NCBI GenBank assembly: GCA_002221725.1
Contig: NJFT01000052.1
Coordinates: 62,001-126,000 of the forward strand
DNA: 64,000 bases
Source of the DNA: Scedosporium boydii
Lineage: Eukaryota; Ascomycota; Sordariomycetes; Microascales; Microascaceae
Direction: 5' to 3'
This document shows positions 1 through 9,811 of the stretch, one piece after another. Position 1 is the stretch's first letter. Each line of letters begins with the position of its first letter. The translations under genes and the position numbers were made by a program. The notes beneath the pieces were generated by a model, which did not search any database, was not told the DNA's origin, and worked only from the letters and a program-made list of their open reading frames with translations.

Positions 1-863
1 CTTGGCCGTTCCCTCGATACCCTTTTCGGAAGATCTCGCTCACCGATCGTCTGCCCTCACGCATACCTTGTTCGTTTTCCGAGCATTTATTCCCTCCTTA
101 TACATAACACCTCGTTTATAACGGCGTTTCGGCGACTGGGAAATGGAGCAATTGGGAAGGGAAGATGGAATTCATTCTGAGCATTGTGCTTTTCTTTCTG
201 TCTCTTTGGTTGTACGAGTCATCACCCCAAAACAGACTCAGTCGGTCTTGTGTTTTCTTGTTTTTACCTCGTCAAGTACAAAACTTTTAACTGTTACTAC
301 ACTTTTATTGCCTTCACTCCCTCTCGCTGTGTGTTTTTTCAACGTTTACATACACGTTTCCCCTTTCTCTGTTCATATGGAGGGCGTTGTCTCTTTTGTT
401 CTTTTTGCCTGCTGCATCTTAGAAATACCGTGCCGAGACGAAATAGCCCAAGTGGAGGGGCTCATACGCTGGCGTTGTTTTAAGCGTTTTCTTTTTTTAT
501 TTTATATTTGTTCGCAAAATTAGGTTATGTACTCACGTAGTGTATCTCCATCTTTGATACCAATGACGTTGTAAATGCATCTAATATCTCTCCATTCCAC
601 TGCACTCGTGAGACTTTGTGTGTAACAGTATCGTTGATGAAGCTGATGCGTCGATGTGAGTTGTCTGTATCTTCCTGTGCCCTCGCCAGGAGGTTCTGTA
701 CTTGGCCGTATAGCGCTATGCTGGGGAATTTCCAGGGGGGTGGGGCCAAGCGTTTTAGTGGTTATAGCGCTCCTCATGCACAAAAAACCCACTATAGCCA
801 GATTCGAACTAACGCGGCCACCAAAAAAAAGGGCGGAAAGAGCCAAAAAAAAAAGAAATTAAC
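1..863. other. Intergenic stretch, no confident gene
   Basis: No ORF here has a recognisable product. On the minus strand, about 525-721, there is a coding-like open frame bounded by a possible acceptor (CCCCAG) and a possible donor (GTGAGT); it could be an internal exon of a gene running off the left edge, but I recognise no family. Near 791-823 a T-arm-like minus-strand segment (TTCGAAT loop with a weak stem) resembles the 3' part of a tRNA and is probably a remnant. Confidence 0.4.
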
Positions 864-944
864 CGACAAAGACAGGATTCGAACCTGTGCGGCCGAAGCC
901 ATCAGCTTTCGAGGCTGACCCATTAACCACTCTGGCACTTTGCC
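864..944 (-). tRNA. tRNA-Ser (anticodon CGA)
   Basis: On the minus strand the sequence folds as a class II tRNA. The 7-bp acceptor stem pairs GGCAAAG with CTTTGTC (one G-U) and is followed by discriminator G. The anticodon stem TCAGC/GCTGA closes the loop CTCGAAA, so the anticodon is CGA and it reads the Ser codon UCG. A long variable arm (GGCTTCGGCC region) is typical of tRNA-Ser, and the T-arm ACAGG-TTCGAAT-CCTGT is perfect. CCA is not encoded and there is no intron. Length is 81 nt. Identity follows from the anticodon and the long variable arm. Confidence 0.93.
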
Positions 945-1300
945 TGTTTCTGCTTGATGTCTCGCCCCTTCCCCGGGTTTAGCAATGAGCGTTCCCTGCA
1001 ACTGATTTCGGACGGGCAAAAAGCTCACTGAACCACACCGGGAACCGAAGTTAAACCGGCCCGTTCCTGAATTTTTTGCTAGGCATGCACCTTCCTCAAC
1101 GCTTAATTTCAACGGTCGGTCAACCGCCGTCGAGTTCCGATTGTGCAACGACGCCAAGATAGGGGGGATCGAACCACATCAGAAGTCTCATCTTCTTTTC
1201 TTTTTTCCGCTCTGGATGATACCAGTCGGATTTGAACCCCCAATTGATCCATTTCTCGAGCCAATTGACCTGTGAAAGCTCGACTTCTTCCTTCGACGTC
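945..1300. other. Spacer between tRNA-Ser and the aldehyde dehydrogenase gene
   Basis: This 356-bp stretch must hold the tRNA 5' flank and the promoter and leader of the plus-strand dehydrogenase gene. I see no further gene or recognisable element in it. Confidence 0.5.
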
Positions 1301-3342
1301 ATGTCTGAGTGCATCACGAGCTACGTTCGGGAGCGCCTGGTCGACTTGGACTTGCCAGAGGATTTCGTGTAAGTTTAAAGCTTCTTCTTCTCTCCCCCAC
1401 ACGCCGCCTAGGAGACCACTGTTCTAACGCATGCCTGGTTACCGGATCGTAGTGTCAAGATCCTCTCAGCTGTAGTAGCATGCAGCATCGCCGGAGTGTT
1501 CCTCAAGCTGCTCCTCTTCGGTGAGGAGGGCCCGAAGCGATACACGATACCGTCGCCGAAAGTCCCCGAGCAGGAACGGATAGTCGACGAAGCGAGCATA
1601 AAGGTAAAAGGCCCTCCACGCATCGACACACTCCAGCACCATCCAATGCACTCTCCCTTCCCCTCCTTCCTTTCATCACACCAAAAAAAACGCTCAATAA
1701 CTAACACAACCACTCGTCCCAGATCGCCGGATCAACCGCCCTCCAGTGCTACGCCCCCGCCACAGGCCAGTTCCTCGGCCTCATCAACCCCTCCACAGCC
1801 GACGGCATCGACCGCGCCATCGAAGCGGCCGCCACAGCCCAAAAGAAATGGGCAACGACCACCTTCCGCGAACGCCGCGCGGTCATGCGCTCCATGCTCC
1901 GCTACGTCCTCGACAACCAGGAAGAGCTCTGCCGCGTGGCGTGCCTCGACTCGGGCAAGACCATGGTCGACGCCCAGCTCGGCGAGATCCTCGTGACGGC
2001 GGAGAAGCTCACGTGGACGCTCAAGCACGGTGAGGAGGCCCTCCGGCCGTCTAGGAGGCCGACCAACTTCCTCATGTCGTATAAGAGGAACGAGGTGCGC
2101 TACGAGCCGCTGGGCGTCGTCGCCGCCCTCGTCAGCTGGAACTATCCCTTCCATAACCTCATCGGCCCCGTCATCTCGGCGCTATTCGCGGGGAACGCCA
2201 TCGTCGTCAAGGTGTCCGAGCAGACGGCCTGGAGCGCGAGCTTCTTCGCCAACGTGGCTCGCGGCGCCCTCATCGCCCACGGCCACGATGCGGCCCTCGT
2301 CCAGCCCATCGTGTGCTGGCCCCACGTCGCGCCCCACCTCACCTCCCACCCTTCCATCTCCCACATCACCTTCATCGGCTCCCGCCCCATCTGCCACAAG
2401 GTCGCCGCTTCGGCCGCCGAGGCACTCACCCCCGTCGTCGCCGAGCTGGGCGGCAAGGACCCTTCCATCATCCTCTCGTCCGCCAAGAACGACCTCGACC
2501 GCATCTCCAAGATCCTCCTCCGCGGCACGTTCCAGTCCGCCGGACAGAACTGCATCGGAATCGAGCGCATCATCGTCGCCGACCCGCTCTACGAAAAGAT
2601 CATCGCCCTCGTCGAGCCTAAAGTCAAAGCCCTCCGCCTCGGCCCCAAGGCCGACGTCGGCGCCATGATCTCCGACGCCTCCTTCACCCGCCTCGAAAAC
2701 CTCGTCGCCTCCGCAGTCAAGGACGGCGCCCGCCTCCTCGCCGGCGGCAAACGATTCCCTCACCCCGAATTCCCCAAGGGGCACTACTTCCAGCCCACCC
2801 TCCTCGTAGACGTGACACCCGACATGGCCATCGCCAACGAAGAATGCTTCGGCCCCATAATGGTCATCATGCGCGCCCCCTCAACCTCCCCCTCTTCCCG
2901 ATCCTCTTCCCCACAAGAACGAGCAGACTCCATCCTCGCCATCGCCAACGCCCCCTCCTTCGGCCTCGGCGCCTCCGTCTTTGGCAAAGAATCCGACCCC
3001 GTCCTCCCCCTCGTCGTTTCCGGCCTCCGGACAGGGAACGTCGCCGTCAACGACTTCGCCGCCTTCTACGCCGTCCAACTCCCCTTCGGCGGCGTCGGCG
3101 GCTCCGGCTACGGGAAATTCGCCGGCGAGGAGGGCCTGCGGGGCCTCTGCAACGCCAAGAGTGTGTGTCACGATCGCGCGCAGTGGCTCGGTATTCGGAC
3201 GGGGATCCCGCCGCCCGTGCAGTATCCTGTTGCGGATCAGGAGAGGAGTTGGAGGTTTACGAGGGGCGTTGTGGAGGTGGGGTATGCGTTGGGTTTGGGC
3301 GGGATGTTTGCGGGAGTTTTCACTATTCTTAAGAATATGTAG
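1301..3342 (+). CDS. MSC7: Membrane-anchored aldehyde dehydrogenase, Msc7 type
   Basis: Three exons: 1301-1368, 1453-1603 and 1723-3342. Introns have GTAAGT..TAG and GTAAAA..CAG ends, the second with a CTAAC branch site. The product is 612 aa. It is an NAD(P)-dependent aldehyde dehydrogenase of the fungal Msc7 group. The catalytic Glu lies in ELGGK (E314) and the catalytic Cys in GQNC (C350), with the ECFGP motif later. A hydrophobic segment at about 25-44 and another at the C-terminus (VGYALGLGGMFAG) suggest membrane anchoring, a feature of Msc7-like members that cytosolic ALDHs lack. The start was chosen because exon 1 splices in frame onto the N-terminal membrane segment. Substrate cannot be told from sequence. 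In yeast, loss of Msc7 affects meiotic sister-chromatid recombination, but its biochemical role is unclear. The exon-3 reading frame has a strong C bias at third positions. Confidence 0.9.
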
Positions 3343-3893
3343 GTTGAGGGAAGAGAGAGAAAAGCTGGGCAGAGAGAAGAGGGAAGGAAGCAAGGCAATA
3401 TCGTGTTGAGCTTGATTGTGGTTTTTATGTCCTGCTGTTGAACTTTCTAACAGGGTTATTCTTGCTACGAAGCAAAGAGAGCTTGTCTAGCTCAGGACTA
3501 CCTCCTTGAACGGGTGCCAGTTGATATTCTAACTTACGATAACATGAAGATAATAATAATAGTCAGATTTTTTTCGTTTTACGTCTACTCCCAGTGTTAC
3601 TCCCAGCAGGATATCATAGGTTACTCCCCAGAACATCAACTTGAGCACGGGCTACAAAGGCTACTAGGGTTAGGATGGAAACACATTCATTTAGACTATC
3701 TATCTAGTCGAGCTGACTCGAACCAATATCTTCTTCTGTCTCACGTCATTCAAAATATAGCTGGTCAGCTCCTAGACGAGGTCAAACAGACATGTGAAAA
3801 AACCACGCAGAAGAGGTGAAAAACTTTCAACCTAGGTATCTTCGCAGGGCAGAAACTTCCCCGAGGACTCAGAAGACGCGATAGCCCAGAGGA
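3343..3893. other. 3' spacer between convergent genes
   Basis: This 551-bp interval lies between the stop codons of the convergent dehydrogenase and helicase genes and must hold both 3' UTRs. A 101-codon plus-strand ORF (3514-3819) has no recognisable features, and I do not call it a gene. Confidence 0.5.
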
Positions 3894-6039
3894 CTAGTTC
3901 CATTGCTGAGCGCCACCAGCGTTAGCGTCGCTGGCGTTAGCCTCAGGGTTCTCACCCCAGCCGCCGTCGGCAGATCCCCAAGCACCACCATCATTGCCGT
4001 TATCGTTACCGCCATCGTTGCCCCAGGCGGAAGCATCTCCGAAGCCGCCCTGCTGCTGGTCGGGCTCGTAGTCGGAATCGGCCTCAAACTTCAAATCAGC
4101 TCCCTCAGGGATGTACTGCTGAAGGAAGTCGGGAACTTCCTGACCCGTCTCCAAAAGGGTACGGGTCAAGACTGAAGCGATGGGCTCATCCTGCTCAGTG
4201 TACAGAGAGGATGCCAATCCGCGATGACCAATCCGACCAGTACGACCTATTAGAGAACATCATTTATCAGAATAAATTCAACCAAACTGAGCCCAAAGGC
4301 CCTTGACAGTACTTACCAATTCGGTGGACATACTCCTCGATTCCGCCATAGTCCATGGAGGGGAGGTCGTAGTTGATAACATGCAAAACATTGCGGACAT
4401 CGATGCCACGGGCAGAGACACCGGTGGCGATCAAAATAGGAGCCGTTCCGGCTCGGAAGGCCCGCATGGCGGCCTCGCGCTCCCGCTGGGTGCGGTCCGA
4501 ATGCATGGACGTGCAGGGAAGGTTCATGTTGAACAAAAAGTCATCGAGTTCATCAGCAGTGCGCTTACTGTTGACGAAAATGATGGTACGGCAAGGCAGC
4601 ATGGTAGAGAGCAGATTCACCAAGCTCTGGCGCTTGTCCTGCTCAACAAGGATAATGTCCTGCTTGATATTGCTGTGGGAACTTCCAGCACGTCCGACGC
4701 GGAATCGAACATAATCAGTGGAAAGATAGTTCTTGGCGAGGTCGCGAAGGGGCTTCGGGAAGGTGGCCGAGAACAGAAGATACTTGACTTGATCATCATC
4801 CTGGTCTACAAGAGTTGGTTGGTTAGTATAAGAATGTGTAGAGGAACTATGACGGAAAAAAAAAAAAAAAAACCCACTCGAGCCAGCCATGATGTGGGCT
4901 AGGTCCTCGGCCCAATCGTCATGAAGCATCTCATCGGCTTCGTCGATGACCATGTAGCGAAGTCGCTGCAACGAGAGAATGTCGGGGCGGTTCATAAAAT
5001 CAATCAGACGACCAGGAGTGGCGACAAGAATGTCGCAGCCCTTGTTCAAGAGTCTAATCTGGTCCTTGATAGGACCGCCGCCGTAGACAACACAAGGTCG
5101 CAGCATGGTGCGATAACAAAACTTGCGGGCCTCGTTGAAGATTTGGACCGCTAGCTCACGGGCAGGGACAACGACAACCACCAAAGGCTCAGCGCGAGCA
5201 GGCGGGTCCACGCCCTCCTGGTAGGTGTTCGGGTTGGGACGAGGAGCCGCCAACTTCTTTGCCTTGCCCACCAACTTGTTCAAGACAGGAATCAAGTAGG
5301 CGGCCGTCTTGCCGGATCCTGTTCATCATGTGGTCAGCCATTTATGCATCATAGACGATCGTGAAGAAGAAAAGATATGCGCAAACCTGTCTGGGCAATT
5401 CCAATGGTATCGTATCCGAGATGGATAGCGGGCAAAGTGCACTTCTGAATAGGCGTGGGGGAATCGTATCCCGCAAGCTCGATGTTGCGGAGCATAACAG
5501 GGTGCAGGCCAGCATCCTTGAAGCTGTTAATCAGCTCAATCTTGACAGTGCCTTCCTGAGTGATCTCAATCTCAGAAAGCCTGTTTTACCGTTAGCACAA
5601 ATGAAGGAAGCTGGGAGACGATGGCAACAATGGGGCAACGCCGGCCACGTTCGTGGCCGTAACCAAGGGGGCTCACTTACCTGGTGAAGTCAAGACCACA
5701 GACCTCCTTACGCGACTCAGGAGTACCGAAAAGGTCCAACTCCAACTCGGGGTGCTCAGGGCCGACCTCGCCCATCTCGCCGTCCCACTCATAAATACGA
5801 GCGGAGCCATCCCAAGCCTCATCGTGGTCAGGACCGACAAGGGCGGTATAATCGTAGGCCTCAGCCTTGATCCATCCCATGTTCTTCAAGGTCGAAGCGG
5901 TGTTGGAAAACTCGCCGTTCTCAGAGCCATTGGCAACGCTGCCGTTCTGGTTGGATGCGGCTCCAACCGCATCGGCGTCCTGGTTGTGAGACTCGGGCAG
6001 GGAATCCCTCATCTCGGAGGTATTCCAGGTGTCCGACAT
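3894..6039 (-). CDS. DEAD-box ATP-dependent RNA helicase, Ded1/DDX3/Vasa type
   Basis: Five exons on the minus strand: 5681-6039, 5387-5580, 4878-5318, 4317-4805 and 3894-4246, giving 611 aa. The full helicase core is present: Q motif (YDSPTPIQ), motif I AQTGSGKT (about 182-189), Ia PARELA (usually PTRELA), TPGR, II DEAD (310-313), III SAT, V ARGID and VI HRIGRTGRIG. Introns fall inside motif I (after GIAQTG) and inside motif VI, so partial gene models would lose both. Exon 3 uses a weak donor (GTGGGT) next to a run of about 16 A on the plus strand. The N-terminus (MSDTWNTSEM) is Asn/Ser/Glu-rich and the tail Gly/Asn/Trp-rich, as in Ded1/Vasa proteins that remodel mRNA during translation initiation. 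A probable 5' UTR intron spans 6043-6219 (GTAAGT, CTAAC, TAG). I place it in the Ded1/Vasa group without naming an exact orthologue. Confidence 0.92.
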
Positions 6040-6221
6040 GATCTAAAAACACAGAGATCTTCGTTAGACGTCTTGAAGATGGCCAAGGCGCGTGGGATGG
6101 GGAGAGAGGAACATGGCAGAGAAATCCACCACACCGAGGCAAGAGGGATAGAGCAGAATGGGGATTCCAGCTGGGGCCAAGAATATGGAAATGACAAAAG
6201 GAAAAAAAAGTGAACTTACTG

Positions 6222-7576
6222 ATGGTGTGCGAATAGTACGCTACTGCAGAACGATGTGATTCGAAATAGACTGAAGGGTCTGTCGATCTCGTCGTCAGTC
6301 AAATGGCGTCTTGATTCTGCCGTTTGGTAGACTAAGCTCGTGAGAGGGATGGGCTTGGGGGAAAACAGGAGATGGAGAGGAAATGGTTGGGAATGTGTGA
6401 GAAGAAAAGTCATAGGAACAATTTTTAGGGCTGCAGTCTACTGCTCCTTCCAAAGATGGACTCGAGCAGAAGGTGCCCAGTGTGCTTAGGGAAGGGGCTG
6501 GCTTGGGAGGACGATCCAGGCTGAACACGTCCCAGGGTAGAGCTTACCTCGTTCTTCTTCGAAGTGCTGGATATCTTCGAAGTGCTGGAATGGTGCAATC
6601 GAAGAGGTAGCTTCGAGTGCAACGGTGGTCTTGACTGTTTGATGGTCAAGAGGAGACAGACGGGGGAAATGGGAGTGTTGGGTGGAAGCAGGAAAAGAAA
6701 AAGAGGGTAGAGAAGAGGAAGAAGCAGTTAAGGTCAGAGGAGAGAAGTGGGTTTTTATGGGGGAGAAATCAAAGTCAGCGAGCATTGAAGCTTGAGAGAA
6801 GGCACGAAATGATGGAAGGAGCCCTCGACTGCAAGATCAGACCATAGAAATGCTTGGACGAAAGAGGGAGGAAAGAACAACTGCTGCTGTATGTCACAAT
6901 GTACTCTCCCTTTCTTACTTAAGAATCATTGGGGAACAGCAACGTTTGGTATGAGCCCCAAGATTGGTTAGAAGCGTTTGTTCGAGTCGATATGGATTGT
7001 GGCAGATGCAGATGGCGGTGGTTAGTCGTATCGTAGACATTTAGCAATCTACCATGACTGGCCTGGGGGGTAAGATTGGGTATCTTGAAACTCTCAGTAG
7101 TTCTAGCTAAGGGGGTATTCAAATGCAATTGATCTATGGAAAATAGGCAGATACTGCTTCGTCTTTATGACTATCTGCCTGTTTGGAGGGTGTTCCTCAA
7201 TGGCCTTTTCAATGTTCTACTCTTATTTCTCCGCCTGGATGCATGGTATCAGCCGCGAGCTTGGACAAAGACTGAGGGTAACGACGTAGGGAGAAAGGTC
7301 CGGAAATAGGGGGAGGAGAGATGAGGAGATGGTGATGAAAGGTATGGGTATCCTCTTCGGATTGGAGTTGGGTAAGATGACTACTCACTGCTAGGATCGC
7401 CTGGGCCCTTGGGAAAGGAAGGGTTTTGAGCTATGATGGCATATTGGCATGATATTCTGTCTTGGACTCGAGAATCCAGACACTTGCCAGAAGGATTGAG
7501 TATTCCAGGACTTTGGGGGCTTGTGGAGTGGAAGTGGGCGGGTGGTATAAAACCCTAGGTTTATAGCCCGAGAGAA
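6222..7576. other. Promoter and leader of the helicase gene; 3' flank of IPI1
   Basis: About 1.35 kb with no supported gene. The part next to the helicase is rich in purine runs on the plus strand (pyrimidine-rich as read in the helicase leader), common in fungal 5' leaders. Short minus-strand ORFs at 6216-6785 are Ser/Pro-rich by composition and show no family signature. Confidence 0.5.
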
Positions 7577-8729
7577 TCACCAAAGGTCGAGCAAATCTTC
7601 AACATCTGCCGCATCAGCTACATCTGTGTCGCCTGCACCCTCCCGAAGAACCTGCACCAAAGTAGCCGCTGCTCGCCCAGGCGCACCGCCTTCACGTTTG
7701 GCCTGGTCCACTCCAGCCAACACAAGCGCAGCGTATCGCTTCTGGAAGGCTCGTTGCCTAGATTCTCTGTCTTGGTACATCTCCCCGTCTCCATCACGGC
7801 GCTTTCCATATATGTTGAGGTACGCGAACGGGTCTCTAGATCGTTCAAGTCGATATAATCGGTCCCAGTACTGGCCCTGATGGATGAAGACAGTCTCTTC
7901 TTCCTTGAGGCCAGCTGTCAAGAACTTGGCCAGTATTGTGAGTTGTTGGGCATGTGATGCGGAATCTTTGGTCCGTACGCCAATTTTGGGAGCCGAAGTC
8001 CAGCCTTTGTTCCCCGTTGTGGACCACCCCATCATAGCACAGAAGCTGTTCAACGTCATCACCCAGCCTCCAGGGCAAGAGACGGCCTCGTCTGAGGCAA
8101 CATCTAGAAGCCAGTCTAGCACCGAGAGGGAATCGAGACTGACTTCGGCCGATAGGTGGGTCATACCAACGCGAATCCACCGCAGCGCTTCTTCGGAATG
8201 TATCCTCACTTCATCGGCCGGTAGGCATCGGAGGAGCTTGAGAAGCTGAGCCCGCACGGGAGTAGAGGTGTTAGGAACTAAAGGTAGAAGCTTAACTAAG
8301 ACTTCACGGGTCCCAACAGGGTTGTTGGAGGCCCCAGCTGCTAGTTGGGATGTAAGGAAAGACAACGCGTCCCGTCGTTGCCTGTCTGAATTTGAGGTAG
8401 CCGCGAGAGAAAGATTGTGCTTGAATTTTTGAACAGCATCTGGTGCGGTCTCGGATAAGGACTGCTGTGCGACAGCAATGGCTGAGAAAAGCGGAGTGAG
8501 CACGAGAAGAACAAAGAACCCACGGAAGGGGAGCTAGAGTTCGTACCCTTGGATTTGAAACTGGTATCTGTGAAGTTCGAAGGCTTCGGCTTGGCCTTGC
8601 CAACCTTCAACTTAGTTTTCTGGGCCGGCCCGTTAGCGATGAGAAGCTGTGAGAAGATGCCAGTGGAATAATAAACAATACCTTGAAATCTTGTTGTTTC
8701 TCCTTCTTCCTCTTATTGCTTGAGCCCAT
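7577..8729 (-). CDS. IPI1: Pre-rRNA-processing protein Ipi1 (Rix1 complex)
   Basis: Three exons on the minus strand: 8682-8729, 8547-8619 and 7577-8481, giving 341 aa. The basic N-terminus (MGSSNKRKKEK) and the block KLKVGKAKPKPSNFTDTSFK are the diagnostic start of Ipi1/TEX10-family proteins; a helical, HEAT-like body follows. In yeast Ipi1 works with Rix1 and Ipi3 in ITS2 processing and late maturation of the pre-60S particle in the nucleus. The first two introns have CTAAC-type branch and AG signals, and the frame is continuous across both joins. Length agrees with fungal orthologues, which are around 340 aa. It is divergent from the roadblock gene with 424 bp between start codons, so the promoters are probably shared or adjacent. 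Confidence 0.9.
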
Positions 8730-9153
8730 TATGCCTGATTTCTCTCAGTATTCCTGTTTGCAAGTCCGGGTTATAAATAAGACGAAACAAATCCGATATA
8801 TCCTCTGCAAAAAAGTTTTGAGCAGACTTACACTCTCAAGTTCCTGAAGTGTGAAAGCTCACTCTAATTGGGTAATTTTTACAGCAGCAGCAGTGCTTGA
8901 AGACAACAGTTCTGTTCTGGAGCGCCCAACCCAACCCGGCTACTCCGTCACGTGAAGCTCTAACTGTACCGCAGCGCTCTCCCAGTGCCTAACGATGGCT
9001 TGGCGGTATTATTACCACTTCGGGAGGATTGAAGGACCTCAAAGCCTTCCAAAGATCCAGCCCCTCAATCAAAGCCCGCTAGAATACCCAACCGGGACGT
9101 CGCGAGATTTGATTTTCTCGCTGCTTCCGCCAAGAAGAAGAATAATAAGAAGG
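8730..9153. promoter_or_regulatory. Divergent promoter region of IPI1 and the roadblock gene
   Basis: This 424-bp interval separates the two divergent ATG codons and so must contain both promoters. An upstream in-frame ATG at 8995 would lengthen the roadblock protein, but that extension does not resemble the family and I treat it as leader. No specific factor site is called. Confidence 0.5.
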
Positions 9154-9811
9154 ATGACAGATTCAATAGGAGTTTGTGCCTCCATTCCTACTAAGAGGAG
9201 AGCGAGCGCCGCTGACACACAAAATCAGGTTCAGACCCTTCCGACACACGACGCGCTCGACGAGACGTTGAATCGAATCTCGAAAAAGACGGGCGTCAAG
9301 GCGACACTTGTTCTAGACCGAGCGACGGGATCGGTTCTTAGGACAAGTGGCCAGGTATCTAGTCTACGCACCTCGAAATCCTCCCAGACCGCGCAAAACC
9401 TCGCGTCGCCCTCGAGGGTGGCCTTCCCCTCCGATCAGACCGGCACCCCGATTACAAAATCAGAACAAGAGATCGAGGCGCAAGAGGTAAATTCTTTTGC
9501 GGCACTCGTGTGGGCTTATGTCAACGCCTCGGGAGCGCTCGTGCAGGAGCTCGACAACGATGTAGGATATCCTTTTCCCAATTTTGTCGTCTTCCTCCTT
9601 TATCCTTTCCCGTCTGACAGGCACGGGGACGAGGGGAAAAGAAGAGGAATGAAGGAGGTGTTCCGTGGGTAGATCATTATTTTAGGGCTGACGTGATCTT
9701 CTACAGGATGAACTGAAACTGCTACGGCTGCGGACGAAGAAGCAGGAGCTGGTCGTAGTTCCCGACCCGAAATACCTTCTAATCGTTGTACATGATACTC
9801 CTCCCGCGTAG
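9154..9811 (+). CDS. Roadblock/LC7-type dynein light chain
   Basis: Two exons, 9154-9561 and 9707-9811, give 170 aa. The second exon carries the family C-terminus: DELKLLRLRTKKQELVVVPD, then KYLLIVVHDTPP, matching the roadblock/LC7 fold's last strands. Exon 1 holds the start of the domain (ALDETLNRISKKTGVKATLV..D). Family members bind dynein intermediate chain and take part in retrograde transport; the fungal form has a longer loop (about residues 65-110) than animal DYNLRB. The splice join uses donor GTAGGA and acceptor CTACAG with branch CTGAC. A further in-frame 57-nt intron (9172-9228, GTTTGT..CTGAC..CAG) is possible; it would shorten the protein by 19 residues and replace the divergent N-terminus. 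The start codon is therefore less certain than the rest. Confidence 0.82.

Noticed and set aside
143..523. 126-codon plus-strand ORF near the left edge
   Set aside because: T-rich sequence giving hydrophobic composition; no domain or splice context.
1150..1250. Sequence resembling tRNA T-arms on the minus strand
   Set aside because: The stems do not pair well and no anticodon arm can be built.
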